Shown piece after piece: positions 12,701-25,471 of a DNA stretch of 64,000 nucleotides; position 1 is the first letter of the stretch, and the number at the start of each line of letters is the position of its first letter. Source of the stretch: Lepisosteus oculatus. Its lineage: Eukaryota; Chordata; Actinopteri; Semionotiformes; Lepisosteidae. A program made the position numbers and the translations under genes. Below the pieces are notes generated by a model that made no database searches, was not told the DNA's origin, and saw nothing but the letters and a program-made list of their open reading frames with translations. The stretch lies in the NCBI RefSeq assembly GCF_040954835.1, contig NC_090706.1, positions 40,619,148 through 40,683,147 of the forward strand. The letters are read 5' to 3'.

Positions 12701-14470
12701 CTGTGTGTGCTGAAAGGTGTAGGTTGTAGCTACTGTTACAATGTGGGAAGCAAAGGTACTGTTACATTTTCCTATGTGAGGCTGATCAAAGTTCACAAGG
12801 CAGTCTGAAACATTTATTATCTGTAGTTTTAAGTACCTGCAGCTGACGTCTGATGATGCATGAGGGAGCTCTGCTACAAATAACAAATTCTGAGCTGAAG
12901 TGAGCTTGTCAAAAATGTTGTGGACAGCGTTACCCCCAACCCCGAGGAGGGGCTAGTGTGTGTTGGAGGTTGGGAGTGGTACTGTTTTTATGGTGCCTAG
13001 AAAACCCTATGACATGAATAATGCCCTTTTCAGTTTTTCAAGATGACTACTGAAGCAAACACCAAGCATATGGCACGAAGAATATCCCATTAGGATTCTG
13101 CTTTCTTGTGCATTTTCCGATCTGAAGGTTCAGCATATTAATTGCAGTTTAAAACATAAAATATTTTCCTGTGGATCTAGGTAATGGGAGAGGGTGTGTG
13201 TGTGGGGGGCTGTAATAAATTTTAAACAGGTGTATTAAAGTATGTAACACGCATGAGCAAGTACTGCTTGATTGGATTAGAGCCATCTCAGATTTATTCA
13301 GCTATTCTTGCTCAATAAATTCTTAGTAAAAGCAAAACCTAGCTACACTGGTGCACATAGCAAGAATAGTTTCATTTTTACTAAATATAGATGTAGATTT
13401 CATGGAATCCTCAGCATTTCGAGACCCAGTAGCATTGGGATGCCACACAAGATAAACAGTGACATCTAGTGGAAGACTCGGGGTACTGCTGGAGAGCCGC
13501 AAAGTGAAGGAGATGCGCGGGCACTCTGTAGTGCAGCTGCTGCAGAGCACCATGCGGATTTTTCATCTGGTTCCATGATATCCATTCAAAGAAGAGGATT
13601 AATTGAAAAAGACACGTTGCCCCTGCCTGCCTTCTCTCCAGTTGGACTCTGCTCTTGGCCGGACAGGGAAATGAAGCCCTTTGTGCTGCCGTTGAAAGAG
13701 CAGGGCGAAAGAAATGGCAAAAGGAGACCGTCTCCTCCAGGGACGAGAGTTAAGAGTTAGCAGAAATGGCGAAGAGCTAAACCTGGTGTCTGCGCATGTC
13801 GCGTCGCACTGTCAGGGTACAACACCGTCGTGGAAGGTGTCGATACCAGTTAAAGAGGAGTGTGAATGCACTGGCCAGATTAAGAATATTCCAACGTCGT
13901 TGCTCCGAGGGCTTTGTTAGCTCTGTGATTTAAAAGCAGCCTCTCCTTGGGAGTGATGGCTGATGCAGGCTCACCTCCTGGGTGGTGGCCCCCTCAGCTG
14001 CCAAAACCTCCCCTATGGCCACAACATCTCCCCCTGCCTTGCCGCTCTGAAGAACGTGCTGGGGGAGCCCTCCCGTTTTCATTGGGACAGTCAGGCTCGA
14101 CAAGGTTATCATCTACGGTCACCAAGTGCAAGACGGAGTAGGGCTGCGCCTTGGACAGGACACAGGGCCTCAGAGCCGGGACTGGACAGGACACAATGTC
14201 TGAGTGTGGGGATTCGGAGCTGCAAGCACAGTGAGGGAAAATGAATTTGTGGTTCCAAAGGTTAGGGAAAGAGGAATCTAGAGAGGGCTTTGGAAGCATA
14301 TGCACATAGCAAAATGATATTTATTCCACAAGGGTAGTTGAGAATTCCACCAAGAAATCTTTCTCTGTAAATGCTGAACTGAGAGAAAGAAGATGTGCAA
14401 CACTGTGCCCCCAGCATAAGTGTCAGCTTCCTGCGAGGGTGTCTGCATCAGGCCCTGCATGTGTCTGCTT
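6721..14470. other. Long intergenic region without supported genes
   Basis: Many short open frames occur, the longest 169 aa on the minus strand at 8939-9448, but none shows a recognisable domain or a chain of splice-compatible exons. Blocks at 7560-7760 and 12300-12450 lack repeat features and contain homeobox-like TTAATTA/ATTAAT or AT-rich words; they are candidate regulatory DNA only. TACTGTA and TACAGTA words recur across the region. Confidence 0.4.
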
Positions 14471-14479
14471 CATTATGTT

Positions 14480-14720
14480 CTTAACGTGACATGTGGAAAA
14501 TTAAAAACATGTCCACATTAAATAGAGGCCTTCTGTCAATTAATGGCATAATCAAATAAGTCAACAGAAACTAATTTATTTTATTGAAATGTTCTATAAT
14601 TAATTTCAAGCCAATTCTTCCATTTCAGAAACAATTTTTTTTTCCCATTTGGCACTAATTCCGTTACCCTTATTTTTATTTCTTAATTTGTTCAATCTGA
14701 GAATGAATTGTATTTAACTG
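14480..14720. other. AT-rich candidate conserved non-coding element
   Basis: A dense run of TAATTA-like and TTAATT words (for example CAATTAATGGCATAATCAAA and TAATTAATTTC) lies in non-repetitive DNA with no open frames. Composition of this type is typical of vertebrate developmental enhancers, but no homology could be tested. The call is an inference from composition only. Confidence 0.25.
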
Positions 14721-17700
14721 ATAAGATGGATGAGGATATCTTCTGCCAAAAGAGGAAAATTCTTAAAAAATAAAATCTGTGTTTTGCAATACTCCTGGGT
14801 TTCAAATGTTTTACTGGGAACATGATGTGGCCTCATTAATTCTTAAAAATCCTAAAATTAAGTCTGACAAGAAACCCAAGCACACCACACGAAGAGCTGA
14901 TTTGTAGACTAAGTGATGGGAAGAATGCACTTGAGGCTTTGCATTATTGAATTAAATACTATTTGTAAGTCATTTTACTGCTAACGAGGATCTGCAATCA
15001 GGGAGAGCAAATTGAGGCGACATCTTAAGGAATGAAAGGACACCACTTCTCTTAATGCGCTCCTCTAATTTAAAGGCATCTCTCCCCTGCCCGTTTGCCT
15101 GCCCTCTACAGCCTCTCCTCCCCTTGTGCAGTGGGGTGACTTTTGCCTGTTGCTCTTGTGTCGTGTTTCAGAAGAACACAAAATAGAGGAAGGGCCGAGC
15201 ACTCCAGTTGACCTTCTGCTGGCATGACTGTGCGAGTCACTACCCCCCTCCAGAGCCCCTGTCTGTGCCCTTCCTCACCGCCTGGCCTCTCTGCTGGTGG
15301 GAGCTGTGACTGCCTCATGGCCAGGGCAGTGCCGCGAACAGACGCCTGAAGGAATGCACCTCGTTCCCGGGGCTTGCTTCCATCGTCTGAAATTTTCAAA
15401 TTACAGAGACTCGTTTCTATAATGCAAAAGCATGTGCAGCTGTTTTACTTTTGTTCTGTTTTCACAGCAGCCTCCTGCATTAGAGGAGCAGCTCAGAACC
15501 TTCTCTTGAAGACTGTGTGAGCAGAGACTGCGGCCAGCACGTTTGAGTTTTTAAGACTTCAGTTTTACACGCGGTGTGTACCGTATATACAGTCGAATGC
15601 TCACCAAAGACTGATGATTGCCTTTGGGAGAAACAGAGATTTTCAGCCCTCGGCTTCAGGTAGATATGTACACCTTAAAATGTACAGACGGTTTGCAGAA
15701 AAATCATCTTAACCTGGAAAATGTTATATCTTTTCATGTTTAATGAGAAGAGAGGGAGATTAACCATGTTATGATGATAAAAAGGTCGCCCTGGAGCACA
15801 GTCCTTGCGGAGAGATAGCTGAGAAAAGGCATGCCGATTTATTCTCCGGAAACAGAAAGCAGGGACAAGGCCAAAATGAAAGGAACTCGATTTCGAAGCT
15901 GCTGTTGCCTAGCATGATGCATAATGAGTTCGACCCCTGGGGACAAACTAAAAAAAAAAATTCTCACGGCTGAGTCTTTCCATGCTTTCCTTTCGAACAG
16001 CACACTTCCTGGAAGGACCACATGTCAAGCAGTCCTTTAAAGAACATTCTTACAAATACTATGGCTTAAGAAAAGCTTAATTTAAACTCCACAGAAATTC
16101 AATTTTCTCACTGGGAACTGAAAGAGAACTTTTGCCCCATACTTGAAAAGTGGTTGGCAGACTGATTTTCAAAGCTTTTTGCTCCCACGCTTGATTTGCG
16201 ACCTATTTTCAGAAATTATCGCTGATCCGTCTTAAATTGTGAGGGACCTGGCTGAACTGTAGCCCTAGTGCAGAGGAGGCGACGGTATGTTGATGACCAA
16301 GATGCACTGTGGCTGTAAGCTTTTTCCATTCATGTCCAGATTCAGCTACCTGATGTACATGTATCTAAGCAGCTAGATAATTACTTTTTCCTTTGTTTCA
16401 GAAGTCACATTTTCTGTTTTTACTGATGTCTTTGACTGTGGTGTAGCATCTTGAGTAAGAGGAGAAAAGCAAAAAAATAACTGTTGCATTTTCATCCAGT
16501 AAGAAGCCATATAACCCAAAAGAGACAAAAATCACAAACACATCTCAGTAAACACAGCTATTTTTTAAACTTTTTAGCTTTAGCTACAGAAGTTTAGTCC
16601 TGTAACTAAATGTGTCGAAATTGCTTGTCGAAGAAATGTTTTGTACCTGAACTAAATTCGTTTTACCACAGCTGAGTGAACCTTTTTTTTAGTTTGGGAT
16701 TTGTCTTTTGAGAATTCAAGCCTTGATTGAAAACCTTCACTTTTTAAAAAATGTGTTTGTTTTTTAAATTTAACAAAATGGGTCGTCTTCAGAAAATTTC
16801 CTCAGGGCAATGTGAATTGTGCCCATTTTCCTGAAATTCCCCATACTTCGAAAGCAGACTTAAACAGGCTAAACTTGCTAACATGCTGGCTGTGCTATCT
16901 GTCCAGTAATTCCTGTGGCTCACACAGTAGGTTTCCACTTTAGTTTGTCTCACCAACAGGCTTTTACAAATTCTTGGCAGGACGCATGCAGCGCATAACT
17001 CTGTCTCAGTTCTACATCTCAACTGCAAGGTGAACCAAGTGGGCTGTTTCCGACTGTAAATGTTGCGGACGGACTGTGTTTGCTGGAAGACCATCAGATA
17101 ATTTCAGGACACTTTCTCCTCATTACCTGCCAGAGACAGAGCTGCTCCTCTGCTTTCCAATTCAGTTCCGATTCTCTGCAGAGTTTTGAAACAGCAGATG
17201 GTAATACAATTTTTTATGATATAGAAATATTTATGATTGCTTGTCACAGCCGAAGAGAAAGGCAAGCTGTGATTCACTTTCACCCAGTCAGATACCTGTC
17301 AAGGCACCATCCCTGTGCAGATATAAAGTGCCTTACACTTTACTGGGCCATGCAGGCCTCAGAGGACATTACCTGCACCAGATTACTGTATTTTACGAGT
17401 TTAATGGTAAAACTAATGTCTAGGCATCTGTTGATAACTGTCTAATGTCTAATGTAAGTTCTACAAAGCGTTGTGGTTGAGATTTTGATCTAGATGGAGG
17501 TTTTCTTATTGATATCAAATAATTCTACAGGGCTAACATCATATTTGCACCACTATGTTGATGTTGTATAAATATACACTCGCTAATACATGCCCCATTT
17601 ACTAATTTGCAACCCAAACCCAAAGTCTACCCGGTATATTAAAAGACTCCGGTCCTCTTGTACCCACCTTAAGCCCCGCAGAAGCAGATAAAAGCAGCCT

Positions 17701-20175
17701 GCAATCACACTGCTGGAACAAAGGAAGAAGAAAGCAGTCCGACAGCTTTCCGGTGGTATCTGATTGCACATCGACTATAACTGAATGTGACTGGAACTGG
17801 TTTCCCGGCATTAAAAATATATGAAATCCTTGCAGATGTTTTGTGTGCCTGTCAGACAGAACTAGAAAGCTGTTTCCTGGTTACAAATATTGCCTTCAGA
17901 CAGATCATATGCATATGAAAAAGACTGAACGGAGCAGCCAGGGATGATCTGCCTCGCTTTGTTTCGCCTTGTTCAACAAAGTGACACACCAGCTCTGTGC
18001 TTTAGCTTCAGCTCAGTGGCCTAGACAGCCACACGCCGATACTCTTCACAGTCCTTTTTTTGTTCCATTACATTTTTTTCCTAAGGCGATCGATTTTATT
18101 TAATGATGACTTTGCACGACTGTTTTAGTCATCAATTCTCTTCAACGTCAATCAGTTTGTCCCATCGGCCTGGCGCCCATACGGCAAGAGGTAGAGGAGG
18201 AAGAGCAGGCTCTCCGAGTCTTCCTCCAGCGTGCACCCATGTGTTGCCGCGGTGCTGAGTGACCCGCCTGCGCGGACAGCAGGTCTCTGACTGGAGGTGA
18301 TGTGTTCACTCCAGCAGTGACACAGGGCCGGGCCAGCTCTGTGCTGCCAGCTGGGGAAGACGGCTGTTTAGCAGAGATGGGTGTGGGTCATTGCGACAGA
18401 CCGGCGGACCTGCCACTAGAGGTTGTGTGATTGCCTGTACACCTGAGGGACATCATGAAGATTAACTAGATAATTGGAATGGGCGGAGAGCCACATTCTC
18501 ACATGGGGTTAAGTGAGAGTCATTTGGTATACAGACCCACAGAGATAGCTGGTGTTGGGCTGGTTTAGAGCAAGTCCCGTTATGTGTGTTATTAAGCAAA
18601 GACTTGCCTTAATAAAGACTCCTGTGCACAATATTTAGCTGCCCATCATGGTTTTCATGTGCTCTCGAGTCTCAAGAGCCACCTGTTTAGGACAGATTGT
18701 CACAGCAATATATAACAATAAACTTCAGGCATTCAAGCTTTTATGGTTCTTCAGCACTTAGATTGGTTAATTAAAACTGGCCTCGTTTTAAAACCATAAT
18801 TTAAAAAAAAAGAGTATTACCGACAGACAACTGAAGCTGCTTAAAAAAAATGAAACAAGCCAGGAGCTCGTCCACACATGTTCGTTTGGTACAGAAAGGA
18901 AATTATTTTTTGTCTTTTCTCAGCCCACCTGCATCACTCATCTCTCTTTTCCGAGCAAGGTCAGGCTCGCCCCAGCACTTCTGCCACCGTTCACTCGAGT
19001 GCGTCAAGCATGTTTTTGATTGTTTGCGTGTCAGTCTTTCTTGCTCTTTATTTTGGTACAATGTGAAAGCTGGGGGCAACAGCCCCCTTCCAGCTCGCTG
19101 TATTGTGCTCGGCCAGGAGCTCGGAGAGGCCGGGTCTCTCACCTGAAATTGAGGGCACTGCCTACCGAGATTGGGGCCGGGAGAAGGCGTTTCATTTCAA
19201 AAATACACTTCAAGTAATTCCAGCGCAACGCAGAAATGATTGAATCTCCACGTCGAGACAGCCCACAGTACAGCACCGAGGGGAAAGCGGCGAACCTCAG
19301 AGCCGACCCCCACACATCAAGCAGACACGTGAAAGGAAAGCTGTCAGGACAGAAATAAAGGACCTGACGCTGTGAACAGAAGAAAGCAGAAACCATCATG
19401 GAGACTAGGGACTGATATGCAGGATTATTTTTTAAATAGAATGGGGCTTTTAGGGCACCACCCTCCCATTTATTTTCATTGAGCTGTTTATTTTACAGGA
19501 TGATGAAGAGCTTTGTTATTACCGGCCACAAGAAGGAAAAATTCTTCTTCAACATCAAAGGTCGCCATTAAGAAGTGCACAGATGAGAATATAACATGCA
19601 CACGAGCAGGCTTTCAACTTTGGAAAGAACTCCAAACGTTTTTTTTTGTAATAAAATGACTATTATTGTCATAACTGTCTCATCTTCTTTCACGGGTTGC
19701 TGAAACACGGACTGCTTGGACTGCTTTGATGTGGCTTTTGTCTTTCCTTTGCCACAGTCAGGCCGGGTAGAAGAGGATCAGAAAATGAAAGCAATGTCAC
19801 CCTGCCTGCAAAAGCAACATTGACGTTACACCTGCCACGTGCGGCAATCGCAGACACAGGGTCGCGAAAATTCATAAACACTGTGTTCAGCTTCTATATT
19901 CGAGAGGACGTGGTTTGTTTTTTTTCCCCCATAACAAGCAGGCAGACAGCCTGGGATATCACTCATACCCCTCAATCGCTAACAAGCGAATGTCTGCATC
20001 GATCGGCCATGGTCAACCTGCAGGAAACAGCAGACCGTGCTCCGTCTCCACAACTGAGCCAGAGCCGGGCTGCGACAGGAATAAAAACACACCTCCCCCG
20101 AGAACTGATCGAATGCAATTTCATATTTACAGATTTCCAATAGTACATCGCGCTCAGCAGGGGGCACCACTCCTG
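14721..20175. other. Intergenic DNA downstream of MRPL22
   Basis: No gene is supported. Open frames at 18850-19150 and 19820-20390 overlap on both strands and look like chance; part of the latter is antisense to the MRPL22 last exon. The lower-coordinate end contains the MRPL22 3' UTR, but I could not fix its end. Minus-strand AATAAA words exist near 19468 and 19487, some 690 bases after the stop. Confidence 0.4.
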
Positions 20176-22616
20176 CTAGAGGCTGTGGATGACGGTACGG
20201 TCCCTCAGCTGCTGCACGTACTCCTTGGCCTGGTCGAAGCCCGTCCTCTGCTCCTCCTGCGGGGGCGTGCCCTCTACCAGCTTCACGAAGTAATGGCAGT
20301 GCACCTTATCCATGATGCCGAACATGCCCCGGCCGTGGTACCGGATCCTCTTCAGGTATTTGCCCTTCCCGGAGAACGACTGGGCTAGACAGCGGAGAAA
20401 CGAGGTGGTGAGGTCCCTCTCGCCTGCTTTCAGAGCGCCACCGCCACGGTGAGCGGCGCGGCCCACGAGCAACGGGCAAACAAAGAGGGAACCCGGAGTT
20501 TAGAAACCATTCCAGAACATTCAGGGGGAAAAAAGCTCAACGTGCAGCGTTGGAGCACTACACCGCCTGCCACACTGAGTAACTGTAAATAACTGGCGAC
20601 CTCTGCTGGGCCTAAAGGACTGGCTCAAGTCATGAAGTTCTCCTCCTCTGTGTAATGACAAGACCGGGCCATTCAGCCAGGAAGAGCTGCCTACATTCCT
20701 GTACAATGACAGGTTCTATTACCGTGCAAGTGTGGAAAGTGCCCAGTGTCTCAGCCTCCACACTGTTTCTTGGCCATCTGGCTTTTATCTAGTTCCCACT
20801 TATATCAACACATTCTGTTTGTCAAGTGTCATCTAAAATAACTACTAGAGTCAACCTTATTTATTCAAATTTCTAAAAAAACAAGACATGTATTTTACTG
20901 TAGTGCAAGTATGCATTCCCTCTCTGTTCTCTTAACTCACCCTGATTACCACCTTCATTTCACATGAATATTTAATGAAATATAATACACAAATATTTTA
21001 GAGCAGAGGCTCACCAGAATACTGTTTCCTATTCAAAGTCAAGTGAAATCAGTTAAAAAGGCAAAACAAAATATTCGGTATTGCTACTCATAGCAAGTCA
21101 ACTCTTTCCAGGTGACAAATTCCGAAGGTGAACCGCCACACCTGCTGGTAAAACACATTGGAGCACAAGCAGAACCAATGCAGGAGCAGTAAAAGAAAAG
21201 ACAGATCCATAGGAAGAATTAATATTCCAGTGGAACATGATTAAATTTATGCATAACACTGAAATCATATTTGATGACTTTTTTCCATAGCTCAAACTAA
21301 TGTATTTTTAGGGCATTTGCGAAGAAGGATAACTATAAAGCACAGAGAAAGAAAAGACTGTGTCTTACAGAAAAGGCATCACCTGGAATCGGAACAAATG
21401 CAGCGCGAGCAGAGATGAGTATATTACTTATCTAGCTATGACAATGAAGCTGGATCAGCAGTTTCTCTCTGTCCCCAAAATAAGAGCAGCTCTAGTAGGT
21501 CTGGTATAGGGCCTTATTGTTCTCATGCCAGGGCAGCATTTCCCATAGAAAAGCAGCAGCTGATTCACCAAGCAGTACAGAGAACACAGCAAGCAACTAA
21601 TGAGCTTTTCTCAGGCAGATGGGCTCAGTAATCAGGAAGACTTTTTTTTTTCCTGCAGATAAACTCATGAAGAAAATAAGTCTGTTAATCTGGTTTTGAT
21701 TTAGTCTTTTTAAATCACATTTTTTGGCTTGCCTTCATTTCTCAAATCATTCTGCAGTGCATGTGTTGTTTGATTTTCCTGAGGACTATACTGTCTCTAG
21801 TTTCTCGTCTCTTGTCTATGAAGTGAACTCACAAAAATGTGAGACAGGAACCCACTAGCATGACTCTGCACATAAAAATGAATTAACAGACACAACAGCA
21901 GTGGGGAACACACTTACCTACATACAAATTTGATTTGTATTCTACGTTGTGGTTTCTCACTGCCATTTCCTGGGCTTCTAAAAGAACCTAAAATAATTAA
22001 CATCAGGTTAATTAACTAGGCAAGACCCATACAGAATGAGTGAATCAAGTCCACTTATGAACACTTCAAAGAGCATCCCCTCAAAATTTAGAAAAGGCAG
22101 GTATTTTTCTTTTACCCTCCTCTGTTCCACATTGCCCACTGGGCTCTCTGCTACCATGTTTGTGTGAGCACAGAGGTGACTGGACCCATGAACGCCTCCC
22201 TTCCAAGCATGCTGCTGTCAGGCTGGTCCAGGAGCAACATGCCCATCACTGCCAATCCAGCACACCTACAGGCAGCCAAGCCTGAACAGCCAAGCAATAT
22301 GTCAGCTAATGACACAGCCCTGGTGAGAGCTGGTGAAGGCTGAACTACAGGACTAAAGCTGTCCCCTGCAAAACAGTGTTACATCCTGAATCCTGCTCTC
22401 CGTATTATATACACAGTACATCAACATCCCTTTTCCCCACATTCGCTATAATCTGAGAGATCAGATTTCTGCCAAGACAAACTAATCCGAATATGCTCTG
22501 CCTTTCAGATATAATGTTTTTAGTGCTAAGCTTTATTACTAGTTTATAGTATAACTAGTTCTAACTTATTAAAGCGCTTTAAGAAGCCACCTTTAAAGGC
22601 ACTATATAAAATAAAG

Positions 22617-22655
<39 letters not shown>

Positions 22656-24895
22656 TTTGGGGATCCAAACCCTGAAAAAAAGGCACTGATAGACAGTAGT
22701 ATTGAACAAACATTCTCTAAAAAAACATACAGGTGTTTCTGAAACATGTTTTGTGAAAACAAAATTAAATCTCTACAGCTTTAGACCAACAAACATCAAA
22801 GAGTCAGACTTTTTAGATTTACATAGGAAAACCTAGCACAATCAACAAAACATTTTAACCTTCCTGAGATTTAAGGATCGCTACATCAGCATCTTATCTC
22901 ACCCACCTCTCTAATAATTGCAGCACCCTTCTTGTCATTGAACTCCAGCTGGGCCAAGGCTTGATCTATTGTCATTCCTCGAATCTGTAAGTATTAAATA
23001 AAACATTTTTTTATCATTTATTACGCGGCTGAAACGTTCATCCAAGGCAACTCTCTGGCAACCCTGGTGAAATAGTTCCTCATGTATCAGCCTGCTTGAC
23101 TGTGCACCAGGGCAGCTGGCACACACCACTTCAGTTATGGAGGAAACGAGTCCTCTCCTAGAAGTACAGCACAATGGCATAAACAGCATCACATACATGC
23201 AAACAAATTATTACCTTCCCTAGAGAACACAAGGCTATTAATCAAAAGTCTAATTTACCAGTTTTGCCAGATACCACATCTTGTCCTTGCTGTACTTTAT
23301 TTGTCTTCTACAGTGGTGTACTTCCTGCAAAGAAAGAGAGAAAGAAATATAATTACACAGATTACATTAATTAGATTGTACAGATTACAGTTTAATTACA
23401 CAGATTCATTCAATTGATTGTCTAATTAATTAAGATTAGACCGGTAAATCCAAAAGTACAAAGTGGTACAACAAGATAAGATAAGATCAGATCAGATCAC
23501 TTTATCGGCCATATACAATTTCTTGTATTAGGAATTTGTCTTTTCTCAGACCCCAACCTGCTCTCCATGAGACACACAGACAGGGAGAGAGGCTGGGGGT
23601 CAGAGCGCAGGGTCCGCCATTTATACAGCAACCCTGGAGCAGCTGGGGTTAAGGGCCTTGCTCAGGGGCCCAACGGAGTAGGATTCCTCTGCCGGCCTTC
23701 CAGCCACAGGCACAGATCCTGAGCCACAGAGCCACCACACCACACCAGTCAGTCAATTATTTTACTTTTTCCTTCCACCCACAGCTCCCCAAGGCTTAAA
23801 TAACATGTGACAACACTGGAAAAGTCCAGTGGGACTTGGTACAACACAGGGGCCCCAGCGGCATCTCAAGCAAAGAACACCGGGAACTCCCTGACTGTCT
23901 GAGGCCCACCGAGGCCCAGTGTGCTGAGCCCACGGCTCACCACCGCGCACAGAGGGCGTGCAGCACTGAAAGCTGGCCGTGCTTTCAGCTTGGAACTGGT
24001 GCCCTGGCGTAAATTCACTACAAACGAGCTTTCGATCACTCTGAGAAGCAATGCACTGAAACATATCTTTGCCAGGACTGCAAAAGCGTGACAGCACGCC
24101 TGCAACCACGCGGGAGAGCTCAAACTCACCGCGGGCCTGCGGGGCTCATCCGCGAGCTGCGGGGGATACACGATGCGATTCTTCCTCTCCCAGCTCTTGA
24201 CCTCCAGAGCCGCACTCGAGTGAAAGCCGGAAGTCTGTCCAAAGCTGCATGACCCAAGCAACCTGCACAGAAGACACGCATTACTCACTACTATTACACG
24301 GCCGAGTGTCTGTGCCAGGAACATGCAGTTCACGAGTGGGCTACAAACAAGGATAATCGTAAAGCGACACGAAACTATAGAAAAATCCCAATTGCCAATG
24401 ACAAGGAGGTGATCCATTTCTGCAGGCCCAACGCAGTTACCTTATTCTTTCGAAGTGCCGCCATAGATTAAAATATTGTTGGTGTCCGAAAACGACCCCC
24501 TTTGCAAACTCATGAATTTATATTACTCACAAAGGACATCTACCGGAAAGACTCGACATCTTGATTTTATTGTGCTTAGCACGGCGGAGAACACATGTCT
24601 ACATGTTTCTTCTCTTGCCGATTTACACTTCAGGAAGCTGTTCAGTTTTACTGGGAATTGTGTATTGCTATGGTGCGTCCTTCCCCAAGACATAACAGCA
24701 CAATGCTACTATTAAAATTGTAATTAACTTTACATACCTCGTCTGCACCCGTCCAGCAATGCTTCTTAAGAATGAACTACCTGTTGTGGAAAAAAAATCA
24801 CAAGTTTTTTTTTTTTTAATAAATCAAAAGTCACGTTTCAAAATACAAAAAAAACGAATAATCTTACCCATTCCCAGCATAGCGGACGCCGCCAT
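20176..24895 (-). CDS. MRPL22: Mitochondrial large ribosomal subunit protein uL22m
   Basis: Structural protein of the mitochondrial 39S ribosomal subunit; bacterial L22 lines the peptide exit tunnel. Seven coding exons on the minus strand: 24895-24868, 24780-24738, 24262-24130, 23324-23259, 22984-22907, 21987-21918 and 20384-20176. They sum to 627 nt (208 aa plus TAG), close to the human 206 aa. All introns are GT-AG and all phases agree. The start ATG gives [10 protein letters not shown] with a basic, serine-rich N-terminus that fits a mitochondrial transit peptide. The conserved core includes [63 protein letters not shown] and a terminal [16 protein letters not shown]. It lies head to head with GEMIN5, as in human. 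An L2-like (ATT)n tail and a second dispersed repeat sit in its introns. Recognition rests on remembered human sequence. Confidence 0.96.
22572..22653 (+). repeat. L2-like SINE/LINE 3' tail with (ATT)n microsatellite
   Basis: AAGCGCTTTAAGAAGCC and GGCACTATATAAAATAAAG precede about 12 TTA units within an MRPL22 intron. The AAAGCGCTATATAA-(ATT)n arrangement is the standard 3' end of L2-mobilised fish repeats. Only the tail is retained. Confidence 0.7.
23470..23755 (-). repeat. Dispersed fish repeat (SINE or LINE 3' end) in an MRPL22 intron
   Basis: Starts with GATAAGATAAGATCAGATCAG and CTTTATCGGCCATATACAAT, then continues to the common fish word GGGTTAAGGGCCTTGCTCAG and a GAGCCACAGAGCCACCACAC end. 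The GATAAG-rich edge reads as a simple-repeat 3' tail on the minus strand. I recognise the word set as repetitive in fish but cannot assign a family, and the orientation is inferred. Confidence 0.5.
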
Positions 24896-25471
24896 AATGC
24901 TTCCAGAATAAATCACTTTACGGCAGGAAGAGATGTGGAAAGCTGCTGCAAAACCAAACACAAATCGCAAGGAGAAAGTGAATTGCTGAAGTTATAATAC
25001 CGCAAAACAAGAAACGTTTAATATTAAATATCGTTAATCCCGCAGTGTTCATTCAAAATGATATAGATTGATGACCCCGCGACCCTCACCAGGCCAAACA
25101 TAAAAAATGGATGGATGTTTATGACACTTGACCGTACCCGCAAGAGTTATAACGTTGATTCATATAAATTAATATTAACTCTTAAAAAAGCGGCGCCAAA
25201 TTCAGTTAAAAATAGTAACGCTGAAAATACTGCCAAGAGTTAAATATTATAGTTGATTTACATAAAACTTCTGCGCCGCGTAAGAACGTGAATGAAGTTT
25301 AACCCTGTTCGCTTCCTGTAGTGTTTTTGCGACAGTTGTGTTCGTCGTGCGGCTGTCGTTCTGTTTAGACAGCAGCATGAGCGGATCCCCAGCGTGCGTC
25401 TGTTCCAGTTTCGCTGCGTGATGGTCCACACTTTCTCAGCTCTTCTTTAAGTACTGGCTGAGCGAGTTAGG
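24896..25471. promoter_or_regulatory. Divergent MRPL22/GEMIN5 promoter region
   Basis: Only 576 bases separate the two start codons, which face away from each other, so the segment must carry both promoters and both 5' UTRs. It is not strongly CpG-rich, but CGCCGCG and CGGCGCC words occur near 25185-25280. No TATA box is evident at a position I could justify. A remnant repeat tail (ATGGATGGATG, about 25107-25117, after GACCCTCACCAGGCC) sits in the middle, showing a transposable element end was tolerated here. Confidence 0.7.

Noticed and set aside
15925-15945. GAGTTCGACCCC, a B-box-like word
   Set aside because: No A box at suitable spacing and no cloverleaf.
19500-19580. Exon-like segment after TTTATTTTACAG
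   Set aside because: Short frames on the plus strand end quickly and match nothing I know; no partner exon was found.
19915-20388. 157-aa plus-strand open frame
   Set aside because: Mostly antisense to the MRPL22 last exon.
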